A stretch of 50,208 bases of DNA from Mesorhizobium sp. ORS 3324 (GTDB lineage Bacteria > Pseudomonadota > Alphaproteobacteria > Rhizobiales > Rhizobiaceae): positions 631 to 50,838 of the forward strand of contig LM655194.1 in NCBI GenBank assembly GCA_000824825.2, written 5' to 3'. The notes beneath the pieces were generated by a model. That model was not told where the DNA came from. It saw only the letters and a program-made list of their open reading frames with translations, and did not search any database. Positions 35,861 through 44,598 of this stretch are shown here, in pieces. Numbering within the stretch: position 1 is the first letter of the stretch; every line of letters begins with the position of its first letter. A program made the position numbers and the translations under genes.

Positions 35861-36307
35861 TCAGGCCGCCTGTCCGGCGCGCTTCTTCTCGATCTGGCCG
35901 ATCGCGTCGACCACCGCGTCGAAGGTCAGCATGGTCGAGGCGTGGCGCGCCTTGTAGTCGCGCACCGGCTCCAGATATTTGAGATCGGCGAAGCGGCCTT
36001 CCGGCGGCGCGCCGTTTTCCTTCAGCATCTTCAGCATGGTCTCGCGCACCGCGCGCAGCTCATCCGCGTTGGCGCCGATGACATGCTCAGCCATGATCGA
36101 GGAGGAAGCCTGGCCAAGCGCACAGGCTTTCACGTCGTGGGCGAAATCGGTCACCACATCACCGTCCATTTTGAGGTCGACGGTGACGGTCGAGCCGCAC
36201 AATTTGGAGTGCGCCCTGGCGGTCGCATCGGGGTGATCGAGCCGGCCGATCCGGGCGATGTTTCCAGCGAAGCCCAGAATTTTCGCATTGTAGACGTCGT
36301 CGATCAT
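35861..36307 (-). CDS. Iron-sulfur cluster assembly scaffold protein (IscU/NifU N-terminal-like)
   Basis: A 148-residue protein of the NifU N-terminal/SufU group. Conserved cysteines are seen in HSKLCGSTVTVDLKM near residue 37 and DVKACALGQASSSIMAEHVI near residue 61. A third cysteine at the usual later position is missing: the segment there reads DLKYLEPVRDYKARHAST. The terminal helix REKR-type end is EKKRAGQAA. It may provide or carry Fe-S clusters; with the third ligand absent, a direct scaffold role is uncertain. ATG 36307 is supported by GGA five bases upstream. It diverges from folE. Confidence 0.85.
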   Translation of the reverse strand: MIDDVYNAKILGFAGNIARIGRLDHPDATARAHSKLCGSTVTVDLKMDGDVVTDFAHDVKACALGQASSSIMAEHVIGANADELRAVRETMLKMLKENGAPPEGRFADLKYLEPVRDYKARHASTMLTFDAVVDAIGQIEKKRAGQAA

Positions 36308-36544
36308 ATTTTTCCAATCCGTCGCCGCCGAGCGAACAGTGTTTGCCGCTGTTGCGTCTTCCTTTCGCTCTGCACGACCATATATAATGCGGGCAGTCGG
36401 GCATCGACAAGGCAAGCTCAAGCCATTGTCATTGCTCATCTGTTCACGCCGCTTACGGGCTGGAAACCGGGCGAGTTTCACCCGAAAGGTCGTGGTCCGT
36501 TCAACTCGTCCCGCCTTTGAGTGGGACTACGGGAGACGCCTTTT

Positions 36545-37171
36545 ATGGATGCCGTCATCAAGAAACTCATGCCCCCCGCCTCCTATATGGAGAAACCCGT
36601 CACCGATCGCCCGAGCGAGGCCGAGGTCGAGGCCGCCGTGCGCACGCTTTTGCGCTGGACCGGCGACAACCCGGATCGCGAAGGCCTTGTCGACACGCCC
36701 AAACGCGTCACCAAAGCCTTCCGCGAGATGTTCAACGGCTACGACATGTGCCCGGCCGAGGAGCTCGGGCGAACCTTCGAGGAAGTGGCCGGCTATGACG
36801 ATCTCGTGATCGTCAGGGACATCAAGTTCCACTCCCATTGCGAGCACCACATGGTGCCGATCATCGGCAAGGCGCATGTCGGCTACCTGCCGGACGGCAA
36901 AGTCGTCGGCCTGTCGAAGATCGCGCGCGTCGTCGACATCTTCGCGCATCGCCTGCAGACCCAGGAGGCAATGACCGCACAGATCGCCGGCGTGATCCAG
37001 GATGTTCTCAACCCGCGCGGCGTCGCCGTCATGATCGAGGCCGAGCATATGTGCATGGCCATGCGCGGAATCCGCAAGCAGGGCTCGACCACTCTCACCT
37101 CGACCTTCACCGGTGTCTTCAAGGACACGCCCGAGGAACAGGTGCGCTTCGTCACCATGGTGCGCGCCTGA
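36545..37171 (+). CDS. folE: GTP cyclohydrolase I
   Basis: A 208-residue type I enzyme converting GTP to 7,8-dihydroneopterin triphosphate, the first step of folate synthesis. Signatures are [40 protein letters not shown] (zinc Cys and His), and [20 protein letters not shown] (second zinc Cys). ATG 36545 follows GGGAG (36531-36535). The in-frame GTG at 36521 overlaps that site and is less likely. It is upstream of hisI on the same strand but separated by a 169-base structured gap. Confidence 0.97.
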   Translation: MDAVIKKLMPPASYMEKPVTDRPSEAEVEAAVRTLLRWTGDNPDREGLVDTPKRVTKAFREMFNGYDMCPAEELGRTFEEVAGYDDLVIVRDIKFHSHCEHHMVPIIGKAHVGYLPDGKVVGLSKIARVVDIFAHRLQTQEAMTAQIAGVIQDVLNPRGVAVMIEAEHMCMAMRGIRKQGSTTLTSTFTGVFKDTPEEQVRFVTMVRA

Positions 37172-37201
37172 TCGTCGGCCGTCACCTGCTAAAGGGGTAG
37201 G

Positions 37202-37290
37202 CTGCGTCGAAAATGGTGGTTTCCGAGATCCGGCGCGGAGCGTATTGAATTACGTGTACGCCGGAAACGTAGGAAGCCGCCATTTTGCAG
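37202..37290 (+). ncRNA. Long hairpin in the folE-hisI gap, structured as plus-strand RNA
   Basis: The arms 37210-37224 (AAAATGGTGGTTTCC) and 37272-37286 (GGAAGCCGCCATTTT) pair at all 15 positions if two U-G wobbles are allowed. CTGC/GCAG extends the base and CCGGCG (37230-37235)/CGCCGG (37259-37264) forms an inner helix. Read as minus-strand RNA, the two wobbles become C-A mismatches, so the plus strand is the structured one. It could be a hisI leader, a folE 3' end, or a member of a dispersed palindromic repeat family. Confidence 0.5.
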
Positions 37291-37299
37291 GCCCGGCCG

Positions 37300-37315
37300 C
37301 GTGCATATCTGCACG
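37300..37315 (+). promoter_or_regulatory. Small hairpin in the hisI leader
   Basis: CGTGCA (37300-37305) and TGCACG (37310-37315) form a perfect 6-bp stem with a TATC loop, ending 25 bases before the hisI start. With no U-run, it is more likely a leader structure or operator than a terminator. Confidence 0.35.
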
Positions 37316-37340
37316 TCTTGAAATCAAACAGGGACCGGCA

Positions 37341-37799
37341 ATGTCGGCACTCGAATTTCCCAAAGCTCCAGCAGATAAGAAGGCGCTGGAGGAAGGCACC
37401 GTCTTTTCTCCGCGCTTCGATGCCGCCGGCCTCGTGACCGTCGTCGTCACCGATGCCGGCGACGGCATGCTTTTGATGGTCGCGCATATGAATGCCGAGG
37501 CGCTGGCGCTGACACTTGAGACGGGCATTGCCCACTATTGGTCGCGTTCACGCAACGCGCTCTGGAAGAAGGGCGAGACCTCGGGCAATTTCCAGCGCGT
37601 CGTCGAGATGCGCACGGATTGTGACCAGGATGCGATATGGTTGACCGTCAAAGTACTGGGCCAAGACGCAACCTGCCACACCGGCAGACGTTCTTGTTTT
37701 TATCGGACGGTGGGGCTGAACGACGGCAAGGCGACGCTTGCCGATGACGGTAGCAAGCCGCTGTTCGATGCGGATCAGACGTATCGGAAGCCAGTGTGA
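37341..37799 (+). CDS. hisI: Phosphoribosyl-AMP cyclohydrolase
   Basis: A 152-residue monofunctional HisI (no HisE domain), catalysing the third step of histidine synthesis. Key segments are [39 protein letters not shown], the metal-binding [12 protein letters not shown] and the zinc cysteines in [14 protein letters not shown] 37341 is chosen over longer in-frame starts because these would run into folE and the family starts here. Like many rhizobial hisI genes it is apart from the main his genes. Confidence 0.96.
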   Translation: MSALEFPKAPADKKALEEGTVFSPRFDAAGLVTVVVTDAGDGMLLMVAHMNAEALALTLETGIAHYWSRSRNALWKKGETSGNFQRVVEMRTDCDQDAIWLTVKVLGQDATCHTGRRSCFYRTVGLNDGKATLADDGSKPLFDADQTYRKPV

Positions 37800-37884
37800 A
37801 CCATTCAGTATTCACAAACCACTCACATTCACTATTCTCAAACATCCTTGTGATAGAAGGGATAAGGGACAAGGGGAGATCGTG

Positions 37885-38859
37885 ATGCTCGAATGGGCGT
37901 CATTGCGCAGCAGACCTGACGTTCAGGAGGCCAACGGCCCCGCATCGTCCGGCGGCGTGCCCGAGTCGATAACGACGAAGAAGGCGGGCATCTCGCTGGC
38001 GCTCGGCGGCGGCTGCGCCCGCGGCTGGGCCCATATCGGTGTCCTGCGCGCGCTCGACGAAGCCGGCATCGAAGTCTCGATGATCGCCGGCACCTCGATC
38101 GGCGCGCTCGTCGGCGGCTGCTACCTTGCCGGCAAACTGGACGAGCTGGAGGATTTCGCCAGAAGCCTGACCAACAAGCGGCGCCTCTTCGGCCTTCTCG
38201 ATCTCAATCTGCGCGGCAGCGGCCTGTTTGGCGGCATGAAGCTCGACGCCCGCCTGCGCGAGCATATGAACGGCATCCGTTTCGAGGATCTGTCGAAGCC
38301 GTTTGTCGCCGTCGCTTCGGAAATCCGCACCGGCCACGAAATCTGGCTGTCGAATGGTTCGCTGATCACCGCCATGCGCGCATCCTACGCACTGCCCGGC
38401 GTCTTCGAACCCGTGGACTGCAACGGCCGCGTGCTGGTCGACGGCGCGCTGGTCAATCCGGTGCCAGTCTCGGTCTGCCGTGCCTATGAGCAGCCGCTCG
38501 TCGTGGCCGTCAACCTGCACTACGACCTGTTCGGCCGTGCCGCGGTGATCAAGCACAGCGCGGGCGAGCTCGTGATCGAGAAGGACGCGCCGCGTCCCGG
38601 TCAGGCCAATTCTCTGCACCAGCCGCACCAGACCCGTCTCGGCATCACCGGCGTCATGGTCGAGGCATTCAACATCATCCAGGATCGGATTTCGCGCGCA
38701 AGGCTGGCCGGCGATCCGCCCGATATGTCGCTTCAGCCGAAGCTCAGCCATATCGGCCTGACCGAGTTCCACCGCGCCGACGAGGCGATCCGCCTCGGCT
38801 ATCAGGCGACCATGTCCCAGATCAGCGAATTGACGCGGCTGCAGACGGTGCTCGCCTGA
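37885..38859 (+). CDS. Patatin-like phospholipase family protein
   Basis: A 324-residue protein with the patatin fold: oxyanion glycines LALGGGCARGWAHIGVL near residue 40, nucleophile Ser71 in AGTSIGALVGG, and catalytic Asp186 in LVDGALVNPVPV. This gives the Ser/Asp dyad of bacterial RssA/patatin-like lipases acting on lipids. There is no signal peptide, so the site is cytoplasmic or membrane-associated. ATG 37885 follows AAGGGGAG (37871-37878). It lies 85 bases after hisI, possibly with its own promoter. The physiological substrate is not known. Confidence 0.9.
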   Translation: MLEWASLRSRPDVQEANGPASSGGVPESITTKKAGISLALGGGCARGWAHIGVLRALDEAGIEVSMIAGTSIGALVGGCYLAGKLDELEDFARSLTNKRRLFGLLDLNLRGSGLFGGMKLDARLREHMNGIRFEDLSKPFVAVASEIRTGHEIWLSNGSLITAMRASYALPGVFEPVDCNGRVLVDGALVNPVPVSVCRAYEQPLVVAVNLHYDLFGRAAVIKHSAGELVIEKDAPRPGQANSLHQPHQTRLGITGVMVEAFNIIQDRISRARLAGDPPDMSLQPKLSHIGLTEFHRADEAIRLGYQATMSQISELTRLQTVLA

Positions 38860-38874
38860 TCCGAAGCATCGGGC

Positions 38875-40659
38875 TCAAGCAATCGCCGCATCCGTGATGC
38901 GGAATTGCACTGTGCGATTGCCGTTCCAGTAATTGCCTGACAGCGAGCCGGCGACGTGCACCGTCTTGCCCCTGTTCCTGAACAGGAATTCGCCGAGCGC
39001 GGTATCGACGGCCCGGAATGCGATCGCCTGGAGGCTGCCGCCGCTTTGCGACTGCAGGTCGGCGCGAATGTGATTGGTGCCGACCGGCCGCGCATCGGCA
39101 AGCCTGTGGCGCGGCAGCACGAACACCGGCGAGATATGTCCTGCGCCGAACGGACCGGCTTTTTCCAGCGCGTCGAGGAGCGCCAGCGTCGCCCCCTCGG
39201 CGGCTAAAGCGCCGTCGATCGCCAGGCTTTCCTCGCTCTGCAGCCGGAACACATCCGCCGCCGCGCGCTCCTCGAAGAAGGCTCGCAGCGCCCCGAGCCT
39301 GGCCCGTTCGACGGTGATGCCGGCCGCCATGCCGTGGCCGCCGCCCTTGACGATCAGCCCGGCATCGGCCGCCTCGCGCACCAGCCGCCCGAGATCGAAA
39401 CCGGAGACCGAGCGTCCCGAGCCGGTGCCGATGCCATTGGCGTTGAAGGCGATCGCGAAGGCGGGACGGCGCGCATGCTCCTTGAGCCGCGAGGCGAGCA
39501 GCCCGACGATGCCGGGATGCCAGCTGTTGCTGGCGGTGACGACGATCGCTGGCCCATTGCCGCCGGCAAGCTCGGCATCGGCCTCGGCGCGCGCCTCGGC
39601 CAGCATCTCCATCTCCATCTGCTGCCGCTCCTGGTTGAGAAGGTTCAGCGTTTCGGCAATGCTCGCGGCCTCCACCGGATCGTCGGTGGCGAGCAGCCGG
39701 CTGCCGAGCGCGGCATCGCCGATGCGCCCGCCGGCATTGATGCGCGGCCCGATCAGATAGGCGAGATGGAAGGTGTTGATCGGCTCGCCGATGCGCGAGA
39801 CCCGCGCAAGCGCTGCCAGCCCTTCATTCTTCTGCTGGCGCGTCACCTGCAGCCCCTTGACCACGAAGGCGCGGTTCACGCCGGTAAGCGGCACCACATC
39901 GCAAACCGTCGCCAGCGCGACGAGGTCGAGCATTGCGAGCAGATCGAAGGGCGCTGCGTTCGGCAGCTTTTCGCGCAGCACCTTCGCCGTCTGCACCAGG
40001 CAGAGGAAGACGACGCCGGCGGCGCAGAGATTCCCTTGCCCCGAAAGATCGTCCTCCCGGTTCGGGTTGACCACCGCGTCCGCCCCCGGCAGCGGCCCGC
40101 CGACCTGGTGATGGTCGAGCACCACGACATCGGCGCCGGCCTGCTTCGCCGCCTCGATCGACACGCCGCTGTTGGTGCCGCAGTCGACCGTGACGATAAG
40201 CTTCGCGCCGCGCGAGATCAGCTCGCGCATCGCCTCCGGATTCGGACCGTAGCCCTCGAAAATCCGGTCTGGGATATAGATCTCGGACGGCACCGAGAAA
40301 TGCGTGAGGAAGCGTTTCAGCAGCGCCGACGAGGCCGCGCCGTCGACATCGTAGTCGCCGAAGATCGCCACCTTCTCGCGGGCGACGATCGCCTCCGCCA
40401 GCCGCGTCGCCGCCTTCTCCATGTCGGTGAGCGAGGCCGGGTTCGGCAAAAGCTCGCGGATGGTCGGATCGAGGAAGCGCTCGGTCTGCTCGACCGTCAC
40501 GCCGCGCCCGGCCAGCACCCTTGCGACGATATCCGGCACCCCATGGCCTTGCGCGATGGCTAAAGCAGCCATGTCCTGCCGCTCGGTCAGCCGGTGCTCC
40601 CAGGAAACACCGGTCGCCGATTGCCTGACATCGAGAAAGAAGCGTTTTTCCCCCGTCAT
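38875..40659 (-). CDS. recJ: Single-stranded-DNA-specific exonuclease RecJ
   Basis: A 594-residue DHH-family 5'-3' exonuclease used in recombination and mismatch repair. Metal-binding motifs are IFGDYDVDGAASS (Asp102, 104, 106), IVTVDCGTNS, and VVVLDHHQVGG (DHH at 182-184). The DHHA1 domain includes HPGIVGLLASRLKEH and KGGGHGMAAGITVER. A C-terminal OB-like domain ends in VQFRITDAAIA. ATG 40659 is chosen; ATG 40677 would add six residues, and neither has a clear ribosome site. It follows glpX on the same strand by 65 bases. Confidence 0.95.
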   Translation of the reverse strand: MTGEKRFFLDVRQSATGVSWEHRLTERQDMAALAIAQGHGVPDIVARVLAGRGVTVEQTERFLDPTIRELLPNPASLTDMEKAATRLAEAIVAREKVAIFGDYDVDGAASSALLKRFLTHFSVPSEIYIPDRIFEGYGPNPEAMRELISRGAKLIVTVDCGTNSGVSIEAAKQAGADVVVLDHHQVGGPLPGADAVVNPNREDDLSGQGNLCAAGVVFLCLVQTAKVLREKLPNAAPFDLLAMLDLVALATVCDVVPLTGVNRAFVVKGLQVTRQQKNEGLAALARVSRIGEPINTFHLAYLIGPRINAGGRIGDAALGSRLLATDDPVEAASIAETLNLLNQERQQMEMEMLAEARAEADAELAGGNGPAIVVTASNSWHPGIVGLLASRLKEHARRPAFAIAFNANGIGTGSGRSVSGFDLGRLVREAADAGLIVKGGGHGMAAGITVERARLGALRAFFEERAAADVFRLQSEESLAIDGALAAEGATLALLDALEKAGPFGAGHISPVFVLPRHRLADARPVGTNHIRADLQSQSGGSLQAIAFRAVDTALGEFLFRNRGKTVHVAGSLSGNYWNGNRTVQFRITDAAIA

Positions 40660-40724
40660 GCGACGCGCCGTCTGCATAGACTCATTTCGACGATATCAAT
40701 ATGCGACGGCTGAACAGGACGGAA

Positions 40725-41708
40725 TCAAAACTTTTCCAGATCCTGATGGCGCGCCTTGATCTCGCGCACGGTGCGCGAGGACGAGCGCAGCACGATGGTG
40801 TGCGTGGTGATGAAGGTGCGGCCGAACTTCACCCCGTCGAGCAGATTGCCGTCGGTGACGCCGGTCGCCGCAAACAGCACGTCGCCGCGAGCCATGTCCT
40901 GCGCGCGATAGATCCGCTTCGGATCGGAAATGCCCATCTTCTCGGCTCGCGCCACCTTCTCCGGCGTGTCGAGGATCAGCCGACCCTGCATCTGTCCGCC
41001 GGTGCAGCGAAGTGCCGCCGCGGCCAGCACTCCCTCCGGCGCGCCGCCGGTTCCAAGATAAATGTCGATGCCGGTCTCGTCCGGGTCGGTGGTGTGGATG
41101 ACGCCGGCGACATCGCCGTCGCCGATCAGCCGGATCGCAGCGCCCGTCGCGCGCACGGCGTCGATCAGCTTGGCGTGGCGCGGCCGGTCGAGGATGCAGG
41201 CCGTGATGTCGGGCACCGCCACGCCCTTGGCCTTGGCGAGATTGGCGATGTTCTCGGCCGGCGGCGCGTCGATATCGATCAAGCCTTCCGGATAGCCGGG
41301 CCCGATGGCGATCTTGTCCATATAGACATCCGGCGCGAACAGCAGGCTGCCCTTTTCTGCAATGGCGATGACGGCCAGCGCATTGGGCAGGTTCTTGGCG
41401 CAGATCGTCGTGCCTTCGAGCGGATCGAGCGCGATGTCGACCGCCGGACCTTTGCCGGTGCCGACCTCCTCGCCGATATAGAGCATCGGCGCCTCGTCGC
41501 GCTCGCCCTCGCCGATCACAACGGTGCCCTTGATGGCCAGCCGGTTGAGCTCCTGGCGCATCGCATCGACGGCGACCTGATCGGCGGCCTTCTCATCGCC
41601 GCGCCCGCGTAACCTGGCCGCCGCGACCGCCGCCCGCTCGGTGACGCGCACCACTTCCATGGTGAGGATACGGTCGAGGCCGGGTGCGATATTCTGGGCC
41701 ATGTTCAT
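40725..41708 (-). CDS. glpX: Class II fructose-1,6-bisphosphatase (GlpX)
   Basis: A 327-residue lithium-sensitive-type phosphatase of gluconeogenesis. Signatures are GTVVIGEGERDEAPMLYIGE, VDIALDPLEGTTICAKNLPN (metal-binding DPLEGT), and IYLGTGGAPEGVLAAAALRC. Some family members also hydrolyse sedoheptulose bisphosphate. ATG 41708 is chosen because GAGGA lies about ten bases before it. ATG 41702 is possible, while 41771 would include the promoter-like palindrome. It lies downstream of hom on the same strand. Confidence 0.95.
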   Translation of the reverse strand: MNMAQNIAPGLDRILTMEVVRVTERAAVAAARLRGRGDEKAADQVAVDAMRQELNRLAIKGTVVIGEGERDEAPMLYIGEEVGTGKGPAVDIALDPLEGTTICAKNLPNALAVIAIAEKGSLLFAPDVYMDKIAIGPGYPEGLIDIDAPPAENIANLAKAKGVAVPDITACILDRPRHAKLIDAVRATGAAIRLIGDGDVAGVIHTTDPDETGIDIYLGTGGAPEGVLAAAALRCTGGQMQGRLILDTPEKVARAEKMGISDPKRIYRAQDMARGDVLFAATGVTDGNLLDGVKFGRTFITTHTIVLRSSSRTVREIKARHQDLEKF

Positions 41709-41729
41709 GAATGAGCATTCCTCGTTGAC

Positions 41730-41760
41730 ATTATAGCGCGCCTCCCGCCAGAGGCGCGCT
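41730..41760 (-). promoter_or_regulatory. Palindrome abutting a TATAAT box upstream of glpX
   Basis: AGCGCGCCTC (41735-41744) and GAGGCGCGCT (41751-41760) are perfect 10-bp inverted arms with a 6-base centre. On the minus strand the palindrome is directly followed by TATAAT (41730-41735), about 25 bases before the glpX start. It could be an operator covering the -35 region, or a hairpin in a read-through transcript from hom. Confidence 0.4.
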
Positions 41761-41856
41761 TCTTGTGTCAAAGCTCCATGACAACGGCAAGACTTGCCGC
41801 AGCGATTTTTGAAACCGCAACAATATCAATCGATTGAAGGCGGAATGTGACTCGGA

Positions 41857-43170
41857 CTATTCCGCCCGCTCGATGCGGATCACCTGCGGTTTGTCGGTCA
41901 GATGGCCGTCCTTGGTGATGCCCTCGACCGCCTTGCGCACTGCCGCTTCGGTCGTCTCGTGGGTGACGAGGATCACCGTCTTCTGCGCCTGGGTTTCCGG
42001 ACCGGCCGCCTGCTGCACGATCGATTCCAGCGAGATGTCGTTGTCGGCCATGCGCTTGGCGATCGCCGCGAAGACGCCGATGCGGTCATGCACGGTGAGC
42101 CGGATGAAATAGCCGCCGGCATGGCTGCGCATCTGCGCTTTCCTGTAGGGCTTCAATTCCCTTGCCGGCCAGCCGAAGACCGGTGCGTGCTGGAAGCCCG
42201 GCCGGCTCTTGGCGATGTCGGCGATATCGCCGACCACCGCCGAGGCCGTCGCGTTGCCGCCGGCGCCGGGACCGGAAAGCAGCAGCTCCCCCAGGATGTC
42301 GGTCTCGATCGCTACCGCATTGGTGACGCCGTGCACCTGCGCGATGACCGATGCCGTCGGCACCATGGTCGGGTGCACGCGCTGCTCGATGCCGCTTTCG
42401 GTGAGCTGCGCGACGCCGAGCAGCTTGATCCTGTAGCCGAGTTCTGCCGCCGCGCGAATGTCGGCCTGGGTGATGTTGGAGATGCCTTCCATATAGATAT
42501 CGTTGGCGGCGATCTTCGTGCCGAAGGCAAGGCTGGTCAGGATCGACAGCTTGTGCGCCGTGTCGTGGCCCTCGATGTCGAAGGTCGGATCTGCTTCGGC
42601 ATAGCCGAGCCGCTGCGCGTCCTTGAGGCAGGCGTCGAAGGAGATGCCTTCGGCCTCCATGCGGGTCAGGATATAGTTGCAGGTGCCGTTGAGGATGCCG
42701 AAGACGCGGGTGACCTGATTGCCGGCCATCGCCTCGCGCATCGTCTTGATGACCGGGATACCGCCTGCCACCGCCGCTTCGTAGTTCAGCAGCACGCCCT
42801 TCTTCTCGGCGATCTCCGCAAGCGCGACGCCATGCTTGGCAAGCAGCGCCTTGTTGGCGGTCACCACATGGCGGCCGGCCTCGAGCGCCGCCTTCACCGA
42901 TGCGTGGGCGGGCCCTTCCTCGCCGCCGATCAGCTCGACGAAGACATCAATATCGGCCGTTTCGGCCATCTTTACGGCGTCGTCGAACCACTTGGCGAAG
43001 CTGAGATCGACCCCACGGTCGCGCTTCGGGTCGCGGGCCGAGACGGCCGCCACGACGATGTCGCGGCCGCACTGGCGGGTAAGTTCGGCGGCCTTTTCGC
43101 TGAGCACGCGCGCCACCGAGGCGCCAACCGTGCCGAGGCCGGCAATTCCAACACGCAACGCTTCAGCCAT
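41857..43170 (-). CDS. hom: Homoserine dehydrogenase
   Basis: A 437-residue monofunctional enzyme reducing aspartate semialdehyde to homoserine for threonine and methionine synthesis. It has an N-terminal Rossmann motif (GIAGLGTVGASVARVL), catalytic-domain segments VVTANKALLAKHGVALAEIA, ILNGTCNYILTRME and AEADPTFDIEGHDTAHKLSI, and a C-terminal ACT domain from about residue 355 (YFIRLTVHDRIGVFAAIAKR), suggesting feedback control by threonine. It lies downstream of an aminotransferase gene, separated by a double-hairpin repeat. Confidence 0.96.
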   Translation of the reverse strand: MAEALRVGIAGLGTVGASVARVLSEKAAELTRQCGRDIVVAAVSARDPKRDRGVDLSFAKWFDDAVKMAETADIDVFVELIGGEEGPAHASVKAALEAGRHVVTANKALLAKHGVALAEIAEKKGVLLNYEAAVAGGIPVIKTMREAMAGNQVTRVFGILNGTCNYILTRMEAEGISFDACLKDAQRLGYAEADPTFDIEGHDTAHKLSILTSLAFGTKIAANDIYMEGISNITQADIRAAAELGYRIKLLGVAQLTESGIEQRVHPTMVPTASVIAQVHGVTNAVAIETDILGELLLSGPGAGGNATASAVVGDIADIAKSRPGFQHAPVFGWPARELKPYRKAQMRSHAGGYFIRLTVHDRIGVFAAIAKRMADNDISLESIVQQAAGPETQAQKTVILVTHETTEAAVRKAVEGITKDGHLTDKPQVIRIERAE

Positions 43171-43217
43171 GTCCGGCGACGCCCCTCAAAGATTGGTCGG
43201 TGTGATGTGCGGCGAGC

Positions 43218-43333
43218 TAGAGCATGATGCCGAAAAGTGTGAAGCGGTTTTCGGACGACATCATGCTCTATCTCTTTTGATTGAGAGCCGGATTCAGATT
43301 TCAGGCCGAACGGGCCTGAAATCATCCGGCTCT
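43218..43333. repeat. Composite palindromic intergenic repeat (RIME-like) between the aminotransferase gene and hom
   Basis: The first hairpin has 12-bp perfect arms, TAGAGCATGATG (43218-43229) and CATCATGCTCTA (43259-43270), around GCCGAAAAG..GTTTTCGGACGA. The second has AGAGCCGGAT and ATTTCAGGCC (43284-43307) opposite GGCCTGAAAT and ATCCGGCTCT (43313-43333), with a short loop. The last arm overlaps the aminotransferase stop codon. The form is that of rhizobial mosaic elements. Confidence 0.7.
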
Positions 43334-44549
43334 AGCGGCGGGCCGTAAGCGGCACGACATTGTTGGGCTGCTTGGCGGTCGACGCCAGGAAGCGCTTGAT
43401 GTTGCGCGCCGCCTGCCGGATCCGGTGCTCGTTCTCGACCAGCGCAAGACGCACGAAATCGTCGCCATGCTCGCCAAAGCCAACGCCAGGCGCCACCGCC
43501 ACATCCGCATGCTCGATCAGCAGCTTGGAGAATTCGAGCGAGCCGAGCTGGCGGAACTGTTCCGGGATCGGCGCCCAGGCGAACATCGAGGCCGCCGGCG
43601 CCGGAATGGTCCAGCCGGCGCGGCCGAAGGAATCGACCATGACGTCGCGCCGCTTGTGGTAGACCTCGCGCACCTCGGCGATGTCGGCGCCGTCGCCGTT
43701 GAGCGCATGCGCCGCCGCCACCTGGATCGGCGTGAAGGCGCCGTAATCGAGGTAGGACTTGACCCGGGTCAGCGCCGCGATCAGCCGCTCGTTGCCGACA
43801 GCGAAACCCATGCGCCAGCCGGGCATGGAGAAGGTCTTGGACATCGAGGTGAACTCGACGCAGATATCGATCGCGCCCGGAACCTGCAGCACCGAAGGCG
43901 GCGGATTGCCGTCGAAATAGATCTCCGAATAGGCAAGATCGGACAGGATGATGATGTCGTTCTTCTTCGCGAAGGCGACCACGTCCTTGTAGAAATCGAG
44001 CGAGGCGACCAGCGCCGTCGGGTTCGACGGATAGTTGAGGATCAGCGCCAGCGGCTTCGGGATCGAGTGGCGGATGCCACGCTCGACCGCCGGGATGAAG
44101 CCGTCATCGGGCTCGACCTGCAGCGAGCGGATGACGCCACCCGACATGATGAAGCCGAAGGCGTGGATCGGATAGGTCGGGTTGGGGCAGAGGATGACGT
44201 CGCCCGGCGCGGTGATCGCCTGCGCCATGTTGGCGAAACCTTCCTTCGAGCCGAGCGTCGCCACCACCTGCGTGTCGGGATTGAGCTTCACGCCGAAGCG
44301 GCGGGCATAGTAGTTGGCCTGGGCGCGGCGCAGCCCCGGAATGCCGCGCGAGGACGAATAACGATGCGTGCGCGGATCGCGCACCACTTCGCATAGTTTG
44401 TCGACGATCGCCTTCGGTGTCGGCAGGTCCGGATTGCCCATGCCAAGGTCGATGATGTCGGCGCCGCGCGAGCGGGCGCTGGCCTTCAGCCGGTTGACCT
44501 GCTCGAACACGTAGGGCGGAAGCCGGCGGACCTTGTGAAATTCTTCCAT
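43332..44549 (-). CDS. Class I/II aminotransferase, alanine/LL-diaminopimelate type (AlaC-like)
   Basis: A 405-residue PLP aminotransferase. It begins VRRLPPYVFEQVNRLKASAR, contains IIDLGMGNPDLPTPKAIVD, then the cofactor segments LNYPSNPTALVAS and ILSDLAYSEIYFDG, with Schiff-base Lys238 in TSMSKTFSMPGWRMG and substrate Arg in DDFVRLALVENE. This pattern is that of AlaC and related glutamate-pyruvate or diaminopimelate aminotransferases; rhizobial orthologues are often annotated either way. Its position upstream of hom links it to aspartate-family amino acids, without proving the substrate. Confidence 0.88.
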   Translation of the reverse strand: MEEFHKVRRLPPYVFEQVNRLKASARSRGADIIDLGMGNPDLPTPKAIVDKLCEVVRDPRTHRYSSSRGIPGLRRAQANYYARRFGVKLNPDTQVVATLGSKEGFANMAQAITAPGDVILCPNPTYPIHAFGFIMSGGVIRSLQVEPDDGFIPAVERGIRHSIPKPLALILNYPSNPTALVASLDFYKDVVAFAKKNDIIILSDLAYSEIYFDGNPPPSVLQVPGAIDICVEFTSMSKTFSMPGWRMGFAVGNERLIAALTRVKSYLDYGAFTPIQVAAAHALNGDGADIAEVREVYHKRRDVMVDSFGRAGWTIPAPAASMFAWAPIPEQFRQLGSLEFSKLLIEHADVAVAPGVGFGEHGDDFVRLALVENEHRIRQAARNIKRFLASTAKQPNNVVPLTARR

Positions 44550-44598
44550 TTCAGTTCCAGACGATCAAACGGGGGCGCTTTCGGCGCGCGATATAGAC

